A DNA stretch of 12,000 nucleotides from Actinomycetota bacterium (GCA_016649525.1 JAENXM010000032.1:1-12000), one strand, 5' to 3'. Shown: positions 1 through 6,944, counted from the stretch's first letter. Notes: generated by a model not told the origin, from the letters alone. Program-made: numbers and translations.

Positions 1-112
1 ATCGTCTTTCTCGCAAAAGACTTGAATCCCCTTATCACAAGCGACTTAAGGTACAAATCTCACCTGTTCGAAATCAGCCAACACAGAATTACAAACAATC
101 CGAGTAGTATTT
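1..112. other. Non-coding stretch downstream of the ROK kinase gene
   Basis: This stretch lies beyond the TAG stop of the leftmost minus-strand gene and has visibly lower GC than its surroundings. No convincing open reading frame or RNA gene is visible. A 6-bp inverted repeat (gtcttt at 4-9, aaagac at 16-21, 6-nt loop) sits at the window edge but lacks a U-tract, so it is not called a terminator. The next gene to the left is outside the window. Confidence 0.5.
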
Positions 113-1096
113 CTATGAGAGCCTGCCGATACCCTCCCATGCAAGGGCGGCAGAACCTACCAGCCCGGCATCCTGGCCCAGTGTGGAAAGGACGATCGTG
201 GCCCCTTCTACAAGAGCGGGGATGCCACGTTCCTTCACTACGTCCCTTATCTTGTCAAGCAGAAGGTGTCCCGAGTGCGATACGCCCCCACCGAGCACCA
301 CCATCTCGGGGTCGAAAAGATGTATCAGGTTGACAAGGCCGAGTCCCAGATAGCCGGCAACGTAGTCAAAGGCTTCAAGCGCTGCCTGGTCACCCCCCTC
401 CGCGGCCTCCGATATCATCTCTCCGGTGAGCTTTCCCCGATCGCCCCCGCACATCTTTCTGAGAATGGATGTCTCGTCCTCATCCATGAACCGTGCAGCC
501 TCGCGCTCGAGGGCGGTACCGGCAGCGACGGCCTCCAGGCATCCCCTGTTGCCGCAGTCGCACAGCGGCCCCCCGGGTTCGATTATCGTGTGTCCCATCT
601 CGCCGGCGGTGCCACGGTGGCCAGTGTAGACCTCTCCACCGATGCAGACAGCCCCCCCGATCCCGGTCCCTATAGCGATATAGACGAAATCATCGACACC
701 GCGACACACCCCCGCGAGACGCTCACCGAGGGCCGCGACGTTAGCATCGTTGTCGAGAAAAGTCGGAAGCCCGGCATGCTCGCCCACGAGCCGCTTCAGC
801 GGAACCATCGACCAGGTGACGTGGGGTGACTCTGCGAGTATCCCTTCATCGCGGAGGATAAATCCCGCACATCCAACGCCGATTCCACGTACATCGAGCC
901 CTTTATTAGCACTTTCCGATATGCCCCAGTCCACAAGGTCGAGCAGGGCTTTGACCATCATCTTCTCATCGGTGGAAGGTGACGAGATCGTTTTCGAGAA
1001 CAGTATCCGGCCGTGGCCGTCGACAGCGGCAAGGGCCGTCTTGGTCCCGCCGGTATCGACCCCGAGCACGCACCGGTTTGCGTCAATATCCCCCAT
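113..1096 (-). CDS. ROK-family sugar kinase (probable glucokinase)
   Basis: Probably a cytoplasmic ATP-dependent sugar kinase, most likely acting on glucose to give glucose 6-phosphate at the entry to glycolysis. The 327-residue product has the ASKHA phosphate-binding motif DTGGTKT (14-20), the catalytic Asp in LDNDAN (D117), the second phosphate motif IGTGIGG (142-148), and the ROK zinc signature: EMGH (E166, H169) followed by CDCGNRGC with C179, C181 and C186. The length is normal for the family. The ATG at 1096 is preferred because GAAGG lies 5 nt upstream; an in-frame TTG at 1108 has no properly spaced ribosome binding site. The gene overlaps the 3' end of rnc by 14 nt, so translation is probably coupled. 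No helix-turn-helix precedes the kinase domain, so it is not a ROK repressor. Other hexoses or N-acetyl-sugars are possible substrates; the motifs do not settle this. Confidence 0.9.
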   Translation of the reverse strand: MGDIDANRCVLGVDTGGTKTALAAVDGHGRILFSKTISSPSTDEKMMVKALLDLVDWGISESANKGLDVRGIGVGCAGFILRDEGILAESPHVTWSMVPLKRLVGEHAGLPTFLDNDANVAALGERLAGVCRGVDDFVYIAIGTGIGGAVCIGGEVYTGHRGTAGEMGHTIIEPGGPLCDCGNRGCLEAVAAGTALEREAARFMDEDETSILRKMCGGDRGKLTGEMISEAAEGGDQAALEAFDYVAGYLGLGLVNLIHLFDPEMVVLGGGVSHSGHLLLDKIRDVVKERGIPALVEGATIVLSTLGQDAGLVGSAALAWEGIGRLS

Positions 1097-1826
1097 CGGT
1101 GCCTTCAATCCATCCGAGCTTCAAAAGGGCGACCCGTGCAGCACCCTGCTCCGCCTCCTTCTTCGATGGGCCTGTGACCGGCCCGAAACTGCTGTCGCCG
1201 ACCTCGACCGAAGCGTGAAAAGTCTTGTAGTGATCCGGACCTTCCTCTCTCACCATGTAACGCGGCGCAGCCCCGAGTCTCTTGGCGGAGAGCTCCTGGA
1301 GTTCGCTCTTGTAATCGCCGGCTCCCCACTTGATGATCTCATGGAGCATTCCCTCGAGGCACGAGATGACCATTCCGCGTGCATCGTTGAACCCTCCGTC
1401 GATGTAGAGCGCGCCCACGACGGCCTCGAAAGTATCCGCGAGTATGGACTGCTTCTGCCTGCCGCCTGTCGCCTCCTCGCCCTTCCCGAGCAGAACAAAG
1501 TCTCCCAGCCCCAGCCGCTTGGCCGTCCTTGCGAGGCCCCGCCGCTGGACGAGAGTCGCCCGGATCTTGGTCAGTTCACCCTCCGAGTCCTCGGGAAAAT
1601 CCTCGTACAGCATGTGGGTGACCGCGAGCTCTACCACGGAATCGCCCAGGAACTCGAGCCTCTCGTTCGACTCGATAAGGGGCCAGCCCCGCTCGTTCGT
1701 ATAAGACTTGTGACAGAGTGCCAGAAAAAGAAGGGAGCGGTCACGGAACCGGTAACCGAGGACGGTTTCGACGGCTTTTAGTGTGTCTTCATGCTCTTTC
1801 ACACGGTCTATATCTTTTCCACCCAC
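1083..1826 (-). CDS. rnc: Ribonuclease III
   Basis: Double-strand-specific endoribonuclease that processes the rRNA precursor and structured mRNAs in the cytoplasm. The 247-residue protein has the family signature NERLEFLGD (54-62), with metal-binding E58 and D62, and the second acidic pair in LADTFEAVVGALYIDGG (D131, E134). A double-stranded-RNA-binding domain follows at about 172-240 (YKSELQE at its start, KKEAEQGAARVAL at its end). Domain order and length are standard. The start is a GTG one nucleotide after the TGA of the upstream DRTGG gene, with no clear Shine-Dalgarno sequence, which suggests translational coupling; an in-frame GTG at 1802 is a less likely alternative. In many bacteria rnc follows acpP, which is absent here. 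Confidence 0.96.
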   Translation of the reverse strand: MGGKDIDRVKEHEDTLKAVETVLGYRFRDRSLLFLALCHKSYTNERGWPLIESNERLEFLGDSVVELAVTHMLYEDFPEDSEGELTKIRATLVQRRGLARTAKRLGLGDFVLLGKGEEATGGRQKQSILADTFEAVVGALYIDGGFNDARGMVISCLEGMLHEIIKWGAGDYKSELQELSAKRLGAAPRYMVREEGPDHYKTFHASVEVGDSSFGPVTGPSKKEAEQGAARVALLKLGWIEGTDGGY

Positions 1827-1827
1827 T

Positions 1828-2907
1828 TCAAGCCGCCGAACCCGGCGACAGACCGGTCTCCTCGAGCATGAGGTCGAGATCGAGCTCCTCCCTTACAAAC
1901 TTCCTTACCCTTTCGATTTTCTTCGGGCTGTGCACCTTTTGATGTCCGATTGCGGATTCAACCATTTCCACTGTGGTCGCGGTATCGTTCTTTACGAGGA
2001 TGATCGGCACGCCGATCTCCTCCGCCTGGCCGAGAACGAACGGGCTCGGCCTTTGACTGCCGGTAAGGACCAGGCATTTCGTCGGCGTCTGCAGCGCGGC
2101 GAGCTGGATGTCGGAGCGGTCTCCCCCGGTTATAACGACCTTGTTAGCCTGCTTCCTGAAAAGGCGCAGTGCCTGTTCCTGGCCCATTGCCCCCACCATC
2201 ATGGACTCAATCAGCTCCTCACCCTTGTCCCAGGCACAGATTATCTCCCCGTTCAAGCCTTCCGACAGGTCATTGACGGTGATGGAGCGAAGGACCCGGT
2301 CGGTCGGCATCGAACCGATGACCTTTATCCCGTGTTCGGAGAGGAAACGGGGCAGCAGGTTCCTGGCGAACGAGAGGCGGCGCTCGGGCACCCAGTTGAT
2401 TACAACACCGAGGAGTGCATCCCCGAAATATTCACCTGCCGACAGGATCCTGTCCACCGTGAGCTCCTCGTTGAAGGTATCGAGCAACAGCACGCTTGCG
2501 TTCAGTATCCCTGATATCTCGAGAGAGGAGAGCCCGAGGATCTTCCCATGCACGAAGTACTGGGCACCCTCGATCAACATGAGGTCCCTGCCCTTCGACA
2601 ACCGCTTGAAGCTGCTTATAACCTTGCTCTGCGGTTCACCGGGCTTCTTGCGCATGTAACGCCCGAGAGTATCCCAGGTGAGGAAGTAGGGAGATATATC
2701 GGCGAACGAGTCCTTGAGCCCGAGGGCCTCGCTGATGAAGTAGGCGTCCTCGTCAACCCTCTCGTTCTTGACCCTTATGGGGTAACTGCCCACCGGTTTC
2801 ATATAGCCGACTTTAAGACCCCGCTCCATCAGCTCGAGGGCTATACCTACGATAAGACTGCTCTTACCGGAATACCTCTCAGTCGATACAACGACGATCG
2901 CCGCCAC
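1828..2907 (-). CDS. BioD-like P-loop and DRTGG-domain protein (phosphotransacetylase N-terminal-like, no catalytic domain)
   Basis: The 359-residue protein matches the N-terminal regulatory half of long phosphotransacetylases (COG0857 type). A BioD-like P-loop NTPase domain comes first, with the divergent Walker A STERYSGKSS (8-17), which is usual for this family, and YMKPVG (35-40). A DRTGG domain follows at about 205-315, with GGDRSD at 261-266 and the LVLTG strand at 279-283. The roughly 330-residue phosphate acetyltransferase catalytic domain is missing, so the protein should not make acetyl phosphate. The start is GTG at 2907, with GGAGG 8 nt upstream embedded in the last codons of the synthetase gene; only 4 nt separate the two genes. 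The pairing with an ADP-forming acetyl-CoA synthetase suggests a regulatory or accessory role in acetyl-CoA/acetate metabolism. That role is inference, and the biochemical function of stand-alone members is not settled. Confidence 0.85.
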   Translation of the reverse strand: MAAIVVVSTERYSGKSSLIVGIALELMERGLKVGYMKPVGSYPIRVKNERVDEDAYFISEALGLKDSFADISPYFLTWDTLGRYMRKKPGEPQSKVISSFKRLSKGRDLMLIEGAQYFVHGKILGLSSLEISGILNASVLLLDTFNEELTVDRILSAGEYFGDALLGVVINWVPERRLSFARNLLPRFLSEHGIKVIGSMPTDRVLRSITVNDLSEGLNGEIICAWDKGEELIESMMVGAMGQEQALRLFRKQANKVVITGGDRSDIQLAALQTPTKCLVLTGSQRPSPFVLGQAEEIGVPIILVKNDTATTVEMVESAIGHQKVHSPKKIERVRKFVREELDLDLMLEETGLSPGSAA

Positions 2908-2920
2908 GAGACTAACCTCC
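2908..2920 (-). promoter_or_regulatory. Ribosome binding site of the DRTGG gene
   Basis: On the minus strand GGAGG is followed by TTAGTCTC and then the GTG start, a spacing of 8 nt. The site overlaps the final Gly-Gly codons and the TAG stop of the synthetase gene. This supports the GTG start and coupling of the two genes. Confidence 0.7.
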
Positions 2921-5044
2921 GATGGTCATTCTCACGTCCACACAGGTGTAACCACCGCCCGAATTGTAGACCATGAGTGGGTTTATGTCCATTTCGGATA
3001 ACTCCGGCTGGTCTACGGCCAACTGAGACACTCTTTGGAGCACTTCCTCCACGGCTGCCACGTCGGCAGGCTCCTCACCTCGTACCCCTTCGAGGAGCCG
3101 GAAAGCCTTCAACTCACACAGCATCCTGCTCGCATCGGCCGGGCTTACCGGCGCAAGGCGGAAGGCTACGTCCTGGAACGCCTCCACGTATATTCCTCCG
3201 AGTCCCACCATTATCAACGGGCCGAACTGGGGGTCTTCTGTCATGCCCAGTATGAGTTCCCTTCCCTCGGGTACCATCTTCTGTATGCCGACCCCCTCTA
3301 TCTCGGCCGACGGCATGTGCCTCCGCACCCGGGACATTATCTCTTCATAAGCTTCCTCGAGAGAACTTTCGTCTTTGATGCCGAGAACCACACCGCCGAC
3401 ATCCGTCTTGTGCAGGATCTGGGGAGACACGATCTTCAGCGCAACCGGATAGCCGGACTTCTTCGCGAAATCTCTCGCCTGGTCGTAGTCGGTGGCCACC
3501 AGGAACGGCGTGTTCTTGATGCCGTACGCGCCGAGCACAGTGCGACAGTCCTCCGGCCCGACCTGGATCTGGCCGGCCTTCCTGTAAACCTCGAATAATT
3601 GTTTCACCCGCTCCTTGTCCACCTCGAAACGCACAAGCTTTGATGGAGGCATCTCTTTTTGCAGCGAGCGCTCATACATCCTGGCGAGGACCTGCACAGC
3701 CCTGTCAGGGAACTCGACGTTGGGTATTCCGGCGGACTCCACCACCGACACGGCCTTCTCTACAGACTCGGCGCCCATGAAACTGCAGATCAATGTCTTG
3801 TGCGAGCCTGCCGAGATCTTGACTATCTCCTCGGCGGTCCTGTCAACCTCTGTCATCGCCTGTGGAGTGAGTATTACGATCAGCGCGTCGACACCTCTGT
3901 CAGAAAGAAGGGTCTCGACCGCCACCGTATAGCGTTCCGCGGTCGCGTCACCGAGCACGTCAACGGGGTTGTGAAGGCTGGACGCGGGGGGTAGCTCCGC
4001 ACTCAACCTGGCAAGGGACCTCTGCGAGAGCCCCGCGAGTGTCAGCCCCGCCTTCTCGCACGCATCGGAGGCGATTATACCCGGCCCGCCGGCGTTTGTG
4101 ACTATTGCGACCCTCGGACCCTTTGGTATCCTCTGCGAGGTCAGGGAACGCGCGAGCTCGACAAGCTCCTCGACGGAATCCGCTCGCAGGGCGGTCGCCT
4201 GCTCGCAGGCTGCCTCGTAGGCCTTGTCGCTTCCGGCCAGCGCTCCGGTGTGGGAGGAGACTGCCTGGGCCCCGGCCTGCGTGATGCCGGCCTTCAAGAT
4301 GACGACCGGTTTATGGCGCGTCGCCCGTTTCAGGGACCTGAAGAAGCGCCCTCCGTCCGAGACTCCCTCCACGTACATGATGATGACGTTCGTCTCATCA
4401 TCCCCGGACAGGTAGTCGAGGAAGTCGCTCTCTGAAAGATCGGCCCCGTTGCCGAGGCTGACCAGTTTTGAGAAACCGAACGACTGGTCTCGTGCCCAGT
4501 CCAGAAGCGATGTGCATATCGCCCCTGATTGGCTAATGACGCCGATCGACCCCTTCGGCGGCATAAGTCTTGCGAAGGAAGCGTTGAGGGGAAGGGAGCT
4601 GTTAATAAATCCCAGGCAGTTCGGGCCGAGCAACCTCACTCCCCCTTTCCTCCCCCGTTGAACCGTATCCTTCTCGAGGCGCCTGCCCTCTATGCCTGCC
4701 TCCCGGAAACCGGCGGAGATCACAACGCCGTACCGTATCCCTTTGGCGGCGCACTCGGTCACTGTCTCGGGCACGCCCGCGGCGGGCACGATGATGACCG
4801 CGAGGTCGGGGACTTTTGGGATTCCCGCGATGTCCGGATAGGAAGGCAGGCCCTGTATCTTGCGTCCTTTTGGATTGACTGGATAGACGCCGCCTCCGTA
4901 GCCGGAGTACAGTATGTTCTCCAGTACAGCGTATCCTACCTTGCCCGGATGAGAAGACGCCCCGATCACCGCAAGCGACCGGGGCTCGAAGAAACCGCTC
5001 TCTAGTTTGCCGCCGTCACTCGACCTCGAAGACCTGCCGGCCAT
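2912..5044 (-). CDS. Acetate:CoA ligase (ADP-forming), fused alpha-beta subunits
   Basis: Catalyses the reversible conversion of acyl-CoA, ADP and phosphate to acid, CoA and ATP. In fermenters this yields ATP from acetyl-CoA. The protein (710 residues from the ATG at 5044) has an N-terminal CoA-binding Rossmann domain (FFEPRSLAVIGAS at about 18-30, LLGPNCLGF at about 138-146), then ligase domains with the phosphorylated histidine in SSHTGALAG (about H265). A C-terminal ATP-grasp domain (about 480-710) carries KIVSPQILHKTDVGGV (about H545), MVGLGGIYVEAF and the final EMDINPL. There is no GNAT domain, so it is not a Pat-type protein acetyltransferase. The start is uncertain: ATG 5044 and GTG 5056 both lie inside the end of rpmF, and no well-spaced Shine-Dalgarno sequence is present. 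Acetate is the likely substrate; propionate, branched-chain or aryl acids are possible. Confidence 0.92.
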   Translation of the reverse strand: MAGRSSRSSDGGKLESGFFEPRSLAVIGASSHPGKVGYAVLENILYSGYGGGVYPVNPKGRKIQGLPSYPDIAGIPKVPDLAVIIVPAAGVPETVTECAAKGIRYGVVISAGFREAGIEGRRLEKDTVQRGRKGGVRLLGPNCLGFINSSLPLNASFARLMPPKGSIGVISQSGAICTSLLDWARDQSFGFSKLVSLGNGADLSESDFLDYLSGDDETNVIIMYVEGVSDGGRFFRSLKRATRHKPVVILKAGITQAGAQAVSSHTGALAGSDKAYEAACEQATALRADSVEELVELARSLTSQRIPKGPRVAIVTNAGGPGIIASDACEKAGLTLAGLSQRSLARLSAELPPASSLHNPVDVLGDATAERYTVAVETLLSDRGVDALIVILTPQAMTEVDRTAEEIVKISAGSHKTLICSFMGAESVEKAVSVVESAGIPNVEFPDRAVQVLARMYERSLQKEMPPSKLVRFEVDKERVKQLFEVYRKAGQIQVGPEDCRTVLGAYGIKNTPFLVATDYDQARDFAKKSGYPVALKIVSPQILHKTDVGGVVLGIKDESSLEEAYEEIMSRVRRHMPSAEIEGVGIQKMVPEGRELILGMTEDPQFGPLIMVGLGGIYVEAFQDVAFRLAPVSPADASRMLCELKAFRLLEGVRGEEPADVAAVEEVLQRVSQLAVDQPELSEMDINPLMVYNSGGGYTCVDVRMTIGG

Positions 5045-5192
5045 TATAGTAACCACACTCCCGGCAGACCCTGTGGGGAAGCTTCGGCTGGTGACACTGT
5101 GGACACTCGCTCAAAACAGGCGCCCGGACCTTGTGATGAGCCCGGCGCGAATCTCTTCTAGACTTCGATTTTTTCCTTTTGGGAACGGCCAT
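5016..5192 (-). CDS. rpmF: 50S ribosomal protein L32
   Basis: Small structural protein of the large ribosomal subunit. The 58-residue product opens with the family hallmark MAVPKRKKSKSRRDSRRAHH and carries a zinc ribbon, CPQC (C30, C33) and CREC (C43, C46), so it is the zinc-binding (C+) form. The ATG at 5192 is chosen because it gives the canonical MAVPKRK start; an in-frame TTG two codons upstream is unlikely. The gene follows the DUF177 gene by 72 nt, the widespread yceD-rpmF pairing, and its 3' end overlaps the start of the acyl-CoA synthetase gene by 29 nt. A possible promoter lies in the upstream gap. Confidence 0.97.
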   Translation of the reverse strand: MAVPKRKKSKSRRDSRRAHHKVRAPVLSECPQCHQPKLPHRVCRECGYYNGRQVFEVE

Positions 5193-5227
5193 TTCCAACT
5201 CTTTCCCATCGGTTCGTTATCGCGAAA

Positions 5228-5256
5228 AGGGTACTTCACCGGCAGGGTGCAGTCAA
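5228..5256 (-). promoter_or_regulatory. Possible promoter for rpmF
   Basis: In the 72-nt gap before rpmF the minus strand reads TTGACT (5251-5256), a 17-nt spacer, then TACCCT (5228-5233). The -35 box matches consensus at 5 of 6 positions. The -10 box keeps only the key T1, A2 and T6. The spacing is optimal and the site lies 35 nt before the rpmF ATG. With such a degenerate -10 a chance match is possible. Confidence 0.3.
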
Positions 5257-5264
5257 GGATGTGG

Positions 5265-5825
5265 TCAGGTATTGCCTTTCTCCATCCGCTTCTTGAGTTC
5301 GAGTAGCGGCTTGAGGCGCTCGTCCACCTGCTCCCTTGTACAGCCGCACTGCTCGAGGTTGAGGTTCACGCCGCAGACGGAACAGATACCGCGGCACTGT
5401 TCCGAGCAGACCCTCCTGCTGGGGAAGGAAAGGCAGATCGCGTCCCTTAGAACTGGTAGCAGGTCCAGTGTGCCATCGAGAACCAGATACTCCTGGGCGA
5501 AGTCATCGCCGGGCTCGATATCCTCGGAGCCAAACCAGAGGGCATGCTCCCGCACCCTGAGGTCCACCGGCTGGTCGAAATCCTCAAGGCACCTGGAGCA
5601 CTCAAGCGTTACACTGCCGGATATCCTGCCTGATATCTCGATACCACCCGTGATCCTGGTGATACGAAGGTCCCAGGAAACCCCATCGCCGGGAAGAAAG
5701 GCAACGTCATAACCATCTCCAACTACCACCTGGGCGGATCCCATTAACCTCTTGCGGTCGCCGACACGCGGAAGGATGTCTGCGACCCCTATATTCATCT
5801 CGGAGACCGGCCCCTGCTCTTTCAT
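5265..5825 (-). CDS. DUF177 (YceD family) protein
   Basis: A 186-residue YceD/DUF177 protein, a family found almost always just before rpmF and linked in plants and bacteria to 23S rRNA accumulation or processing. The sequence shows an N-terminal beta-rich part (VADILPR, GGIEISGRISGSVTLECSRC) with a first Cys pair at C76 and C79. A C-terminal cluster follows, CSEQCRGICSVCGVNLN...CGC, with Cys at 140, 144, 148, 151, 160 and 162. These cysteines form the typical metal-binding-like pattern of the family. The ATG at 5825 is used. A second in-frame ATG nine codons downstream (MNIGVADIL) would also give a family-like N-terminus, so the start is tentative. The gene follows the hairpin at 5843-5873 and precedes rpmF. 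Confidence 0.88.
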   Translation of the reverse strand: MKEQGPVSEMNIGVADILPRVGDRKRLMGSAQVVVGDGYDVAFLPGDGVSWDLRITRITGGIEISGRISGSVTLECSRCLEDFDQPVDLRVREHALWFGSEDIEPGDDFAQEYLVLDGTLDLLPVLRDAICLSFPSRRVCSEQCRGICSVCGVNLNLEQCGCTREQVDERLKPLLELKKRMEKGNT

Positions 5826-5842
5826 TCAAACCGAACCCTGCA

Positions 5843-5873
5843 TCAAAAGTAATGCCCCGACGGCGTCGGGGCA
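5843..5873 (-). terminator. Intrinsic-terminator-like hairpin between the coiled-coil gene and the DUF177 gene
   Basis: A perfect 9-bp inverted repeat, TGCCCCGAC / GTCGGGGCA (5853-5861 and 5865-5873), closes a 3-nt loop. Read on the minus strand the stem is followed by TTACTTTT, an imperfect U-tract. It lies after the TAA of the coiled-coil gene (stop at 5897) and 27 nt before the ATG of the DUF177 gene. This fits a terminator ending the recG-to-coiled-coil unit, or an attenuator allowing partial read-through. The plus-strand side has no U-tract, so the minus orientation is favoured. Confidence 0.6.
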
Positions 5874-5896
5874 GAATAGCTCTCCGGGGAAACCCG

Positions 5897-6406
5897 TTAC
5901 TCCTTCTCGCCTAAGCCGTACTCCTCCTCCACCGGCTCCTCGGTGTACCCGCGCAGCTTCTCCCGCCAGGTCCCGATGCGCCTGAGGATCTCCTCCGTCG
6001 AGTCGCGCACGTCTATGAGCGAGGCTTCCAGCTCTCCGAATATGCGGTCCGCGACATCCTCCGCGTCGTAGACTATCTTGCGGGCTTCCTCCTGCGCCTC
6101 CTCCATCATGTGGTCGCGCTCGAGCTCGGCCTGCTTGATGATCTCAGTCTCCTGGATCATCTGCTCGCTCGTCCTCTCGGCCTTTGCCAGTATCTCCTCT
6201 TCTTTGTGCTCCGCCTCGGTGAGGATCCTCTCCCTGTCCTTGCTTACTACGCGTGCCTGCTTCAGCTCATTGGGCAGCGTGGCACGGATATCATCCAGGA
6301 GGTCGTAGAACTCCGCCTCGTTGAGCATGACCGAGGAGGAAAGAGGAACCCGCTTGGAGTTCGCAACGAAATCCTCAAGCTTGTCAAGGCGCCCGAATAT
6401 GTCCAT
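5897..6406 (-). CDS. SepIVA-like (DivIVA-related) coiled-coil protein
   Basis: A 169-residue, highly charged protein with no signal peptide or membrane segment. A short N-terminal region (MDIFGRLDKLEDFVANSKRVPLSSSVMLNEAEFYDLLDDIRATLP) resembles the start of mycobacterial SepIVA (Rv2927c) and relatives often labelled 'ATP synthase subunit B-like' or 'cell division initiation protein'. A long Glu/Lys/Ala-rich coiled coil follows at about 45-150, with an acidic tail. The position between coaD and DUF177/rpmF/rnc agrees with the mycobacterial locus. A role in septation or polar growth is inferred from SepIVA. AGGAG lies 9 nt before the ATG, overlapping the coaD stop region, and the gap to coaD is only 6 nt. 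The F0 subunit b label is unlikely to be right, because no membrane anchor is present. Confidence 0.75.
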   Translation of the reverse strand: MDIFGRLDKLEDFVANSKRVPLSSSVMLNEAEFYDLLDDIRATLPNELKQARVVSKDRERILTEAEHKEEEILAKAERTSEQMIQETEIIKQAELERDHMMEEAQEEARKIVYDAEDVADRIFGELEASLIDVRDSTEEILRRIGTWREKLRGYTEEPVEEEYGLGEKE

Positions 6407-6412
6407 CTGACG

Positions 6413-6925
6413 CTACTCCTTTCCTGCCGCCTCCGGTTTTTCTCTGCCCTTCCCGAACTTCTCCAAAAGGCGCGTCTCCACCGGTTCGGGAACGAGGTAG
6501 CTGAGTTGCCCGCCGTAGCTCGCCACCTCTTTTATCCCGCTCGAACTCAGGTAAGTGTACTCCGGGCTGGACATCACGAAAAACGTCTCTATCTGCTCGT
6601 CCATCTGTCGGTTGAGCTGCGCCATCTGGAACTCGAACTCGAAATCTGACATGGCCCTTAGCCCCTTGATGATAGCGCACGAACCGTACTCGTGGGCGAG
6701 ATCGACCAGGAGCGAGTCAAATGCTATCACTTCGACGTTATCCTTGTCCGAGAGGCACTCGTTCAGCATCGCCAGCCTTTCCTCTGTTTTGAAAAGGGGG
6801 CTCTTCTCAGGGTTCGCGGCAACGGCGACGATCAACTTCTCAAAATGCCTGGCCGCCCGCGTTATCACGTCCAGGTGCCCGTTAGTCACCGGGTCAAATG
6901 TGCCGGGGCAAATAGCTAACTTCAA
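6413..6925 (-). CDS. coaD: Phosphopantetheine adenylyltransferase
   Basis: Catalyses the penultimate step of coenzyme A synthesis: ATP plus 4'-phosphopantetheine gives dephospho-CoA and pyrophosphate. The 170-residue protein is a standard hexameric-type CoaD with the nucleotidyltransferase motif PGTFDPVTNGH (7-17; TNGH is the T/HxGH box), IIKGLRAMSDFEFE (85-98) and YLSSSGIKEVA (125-135). The start is TTG at 6925: an in-frame TGA lies three codons upstream and no other start precedes the essential GTFDP motif, so the start is effectively fixed. AGGAGG lies 13 nt upstream, a longer spacing than usual. The gene is 22 nt from rsmD and 6 nt from the next gene. The rsmD-coaD pair is common across bacteria. 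Confidence 0.97.
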   Translation of the reverse strand: MKLAICPGTFDPVTNGHLDVITRAARHFEKLIVAVAANPEKSPLFKTEERLAMLNECLSDKDNVEVIAFDSLLVDLAHEYGSCAIIKGLRAMSDFEFEFQMAQLNRQMDEQIETFFVMSSPEYTYLSSSGIKEVASYGGQLSYLVPEPVETRLLEKFGKGREKPEAAGKE

Positions 6926-6944
6926 TTCTCTTCAGGTGCCTCCT
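6926..6944 (-). promoter_or_regulatory. Ribosome binding site of coaD
   Basis: On the minus strand AGGAGG (6939-6944) lies 13 nt before the TTG start. The in-frame TGA between them rules out any earlier start. The long spacing together with a TTG codon suggests modest initiation, possibly aided by coupling to rsmD, which ends at 6948. Confidence 0.5.

Noticed and set aside
4..21. 6-bp inverted repeat as terminator of the kinase operon
   Set aside because: The stem is short and AT-rich with a 6-nt loop, has no T-run in either direction, and lies at the window edge about 90 nt from the stop codon.
1..112. Possible tRNA remnant or att site (TTCGAAAT near 68-75, GATTCAAG on the minus strand near 24-31)
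   Set aside because: No acceptor stem, anticodon arm or closing helices can be drawn around these short T-loop-like strings.
750..1781. 343-codon plus-strand frame antisense to rnc and the ROK kinase
   Set aside because: Both minus-strand genes carry complete catalytic signatures; the plus frame crosses their junction with no motif of its own.
1828..2907. Complete phosphotransacetylase or dethiobiotin synthetase
   Set aside because: The phosphate acetyltransferase catalytic domain is absent, and the C-terminal DRTGG domain with GGDRSD is not part of BioD.
2912..5056. Pat-type protein lysine acetyltransferase
   Set aside because: Those proteins carry an additional GNAT domain and are about 900 residues; this protein ends after the ATP-grasp domain with EMDINPL and a short tail.
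5897..6406. ATP synthase F0 subunit b
   Set aside because: The protein has a long coiled coil but no N-terminal membrane helix, and no other ATP synthase gene is nearby.
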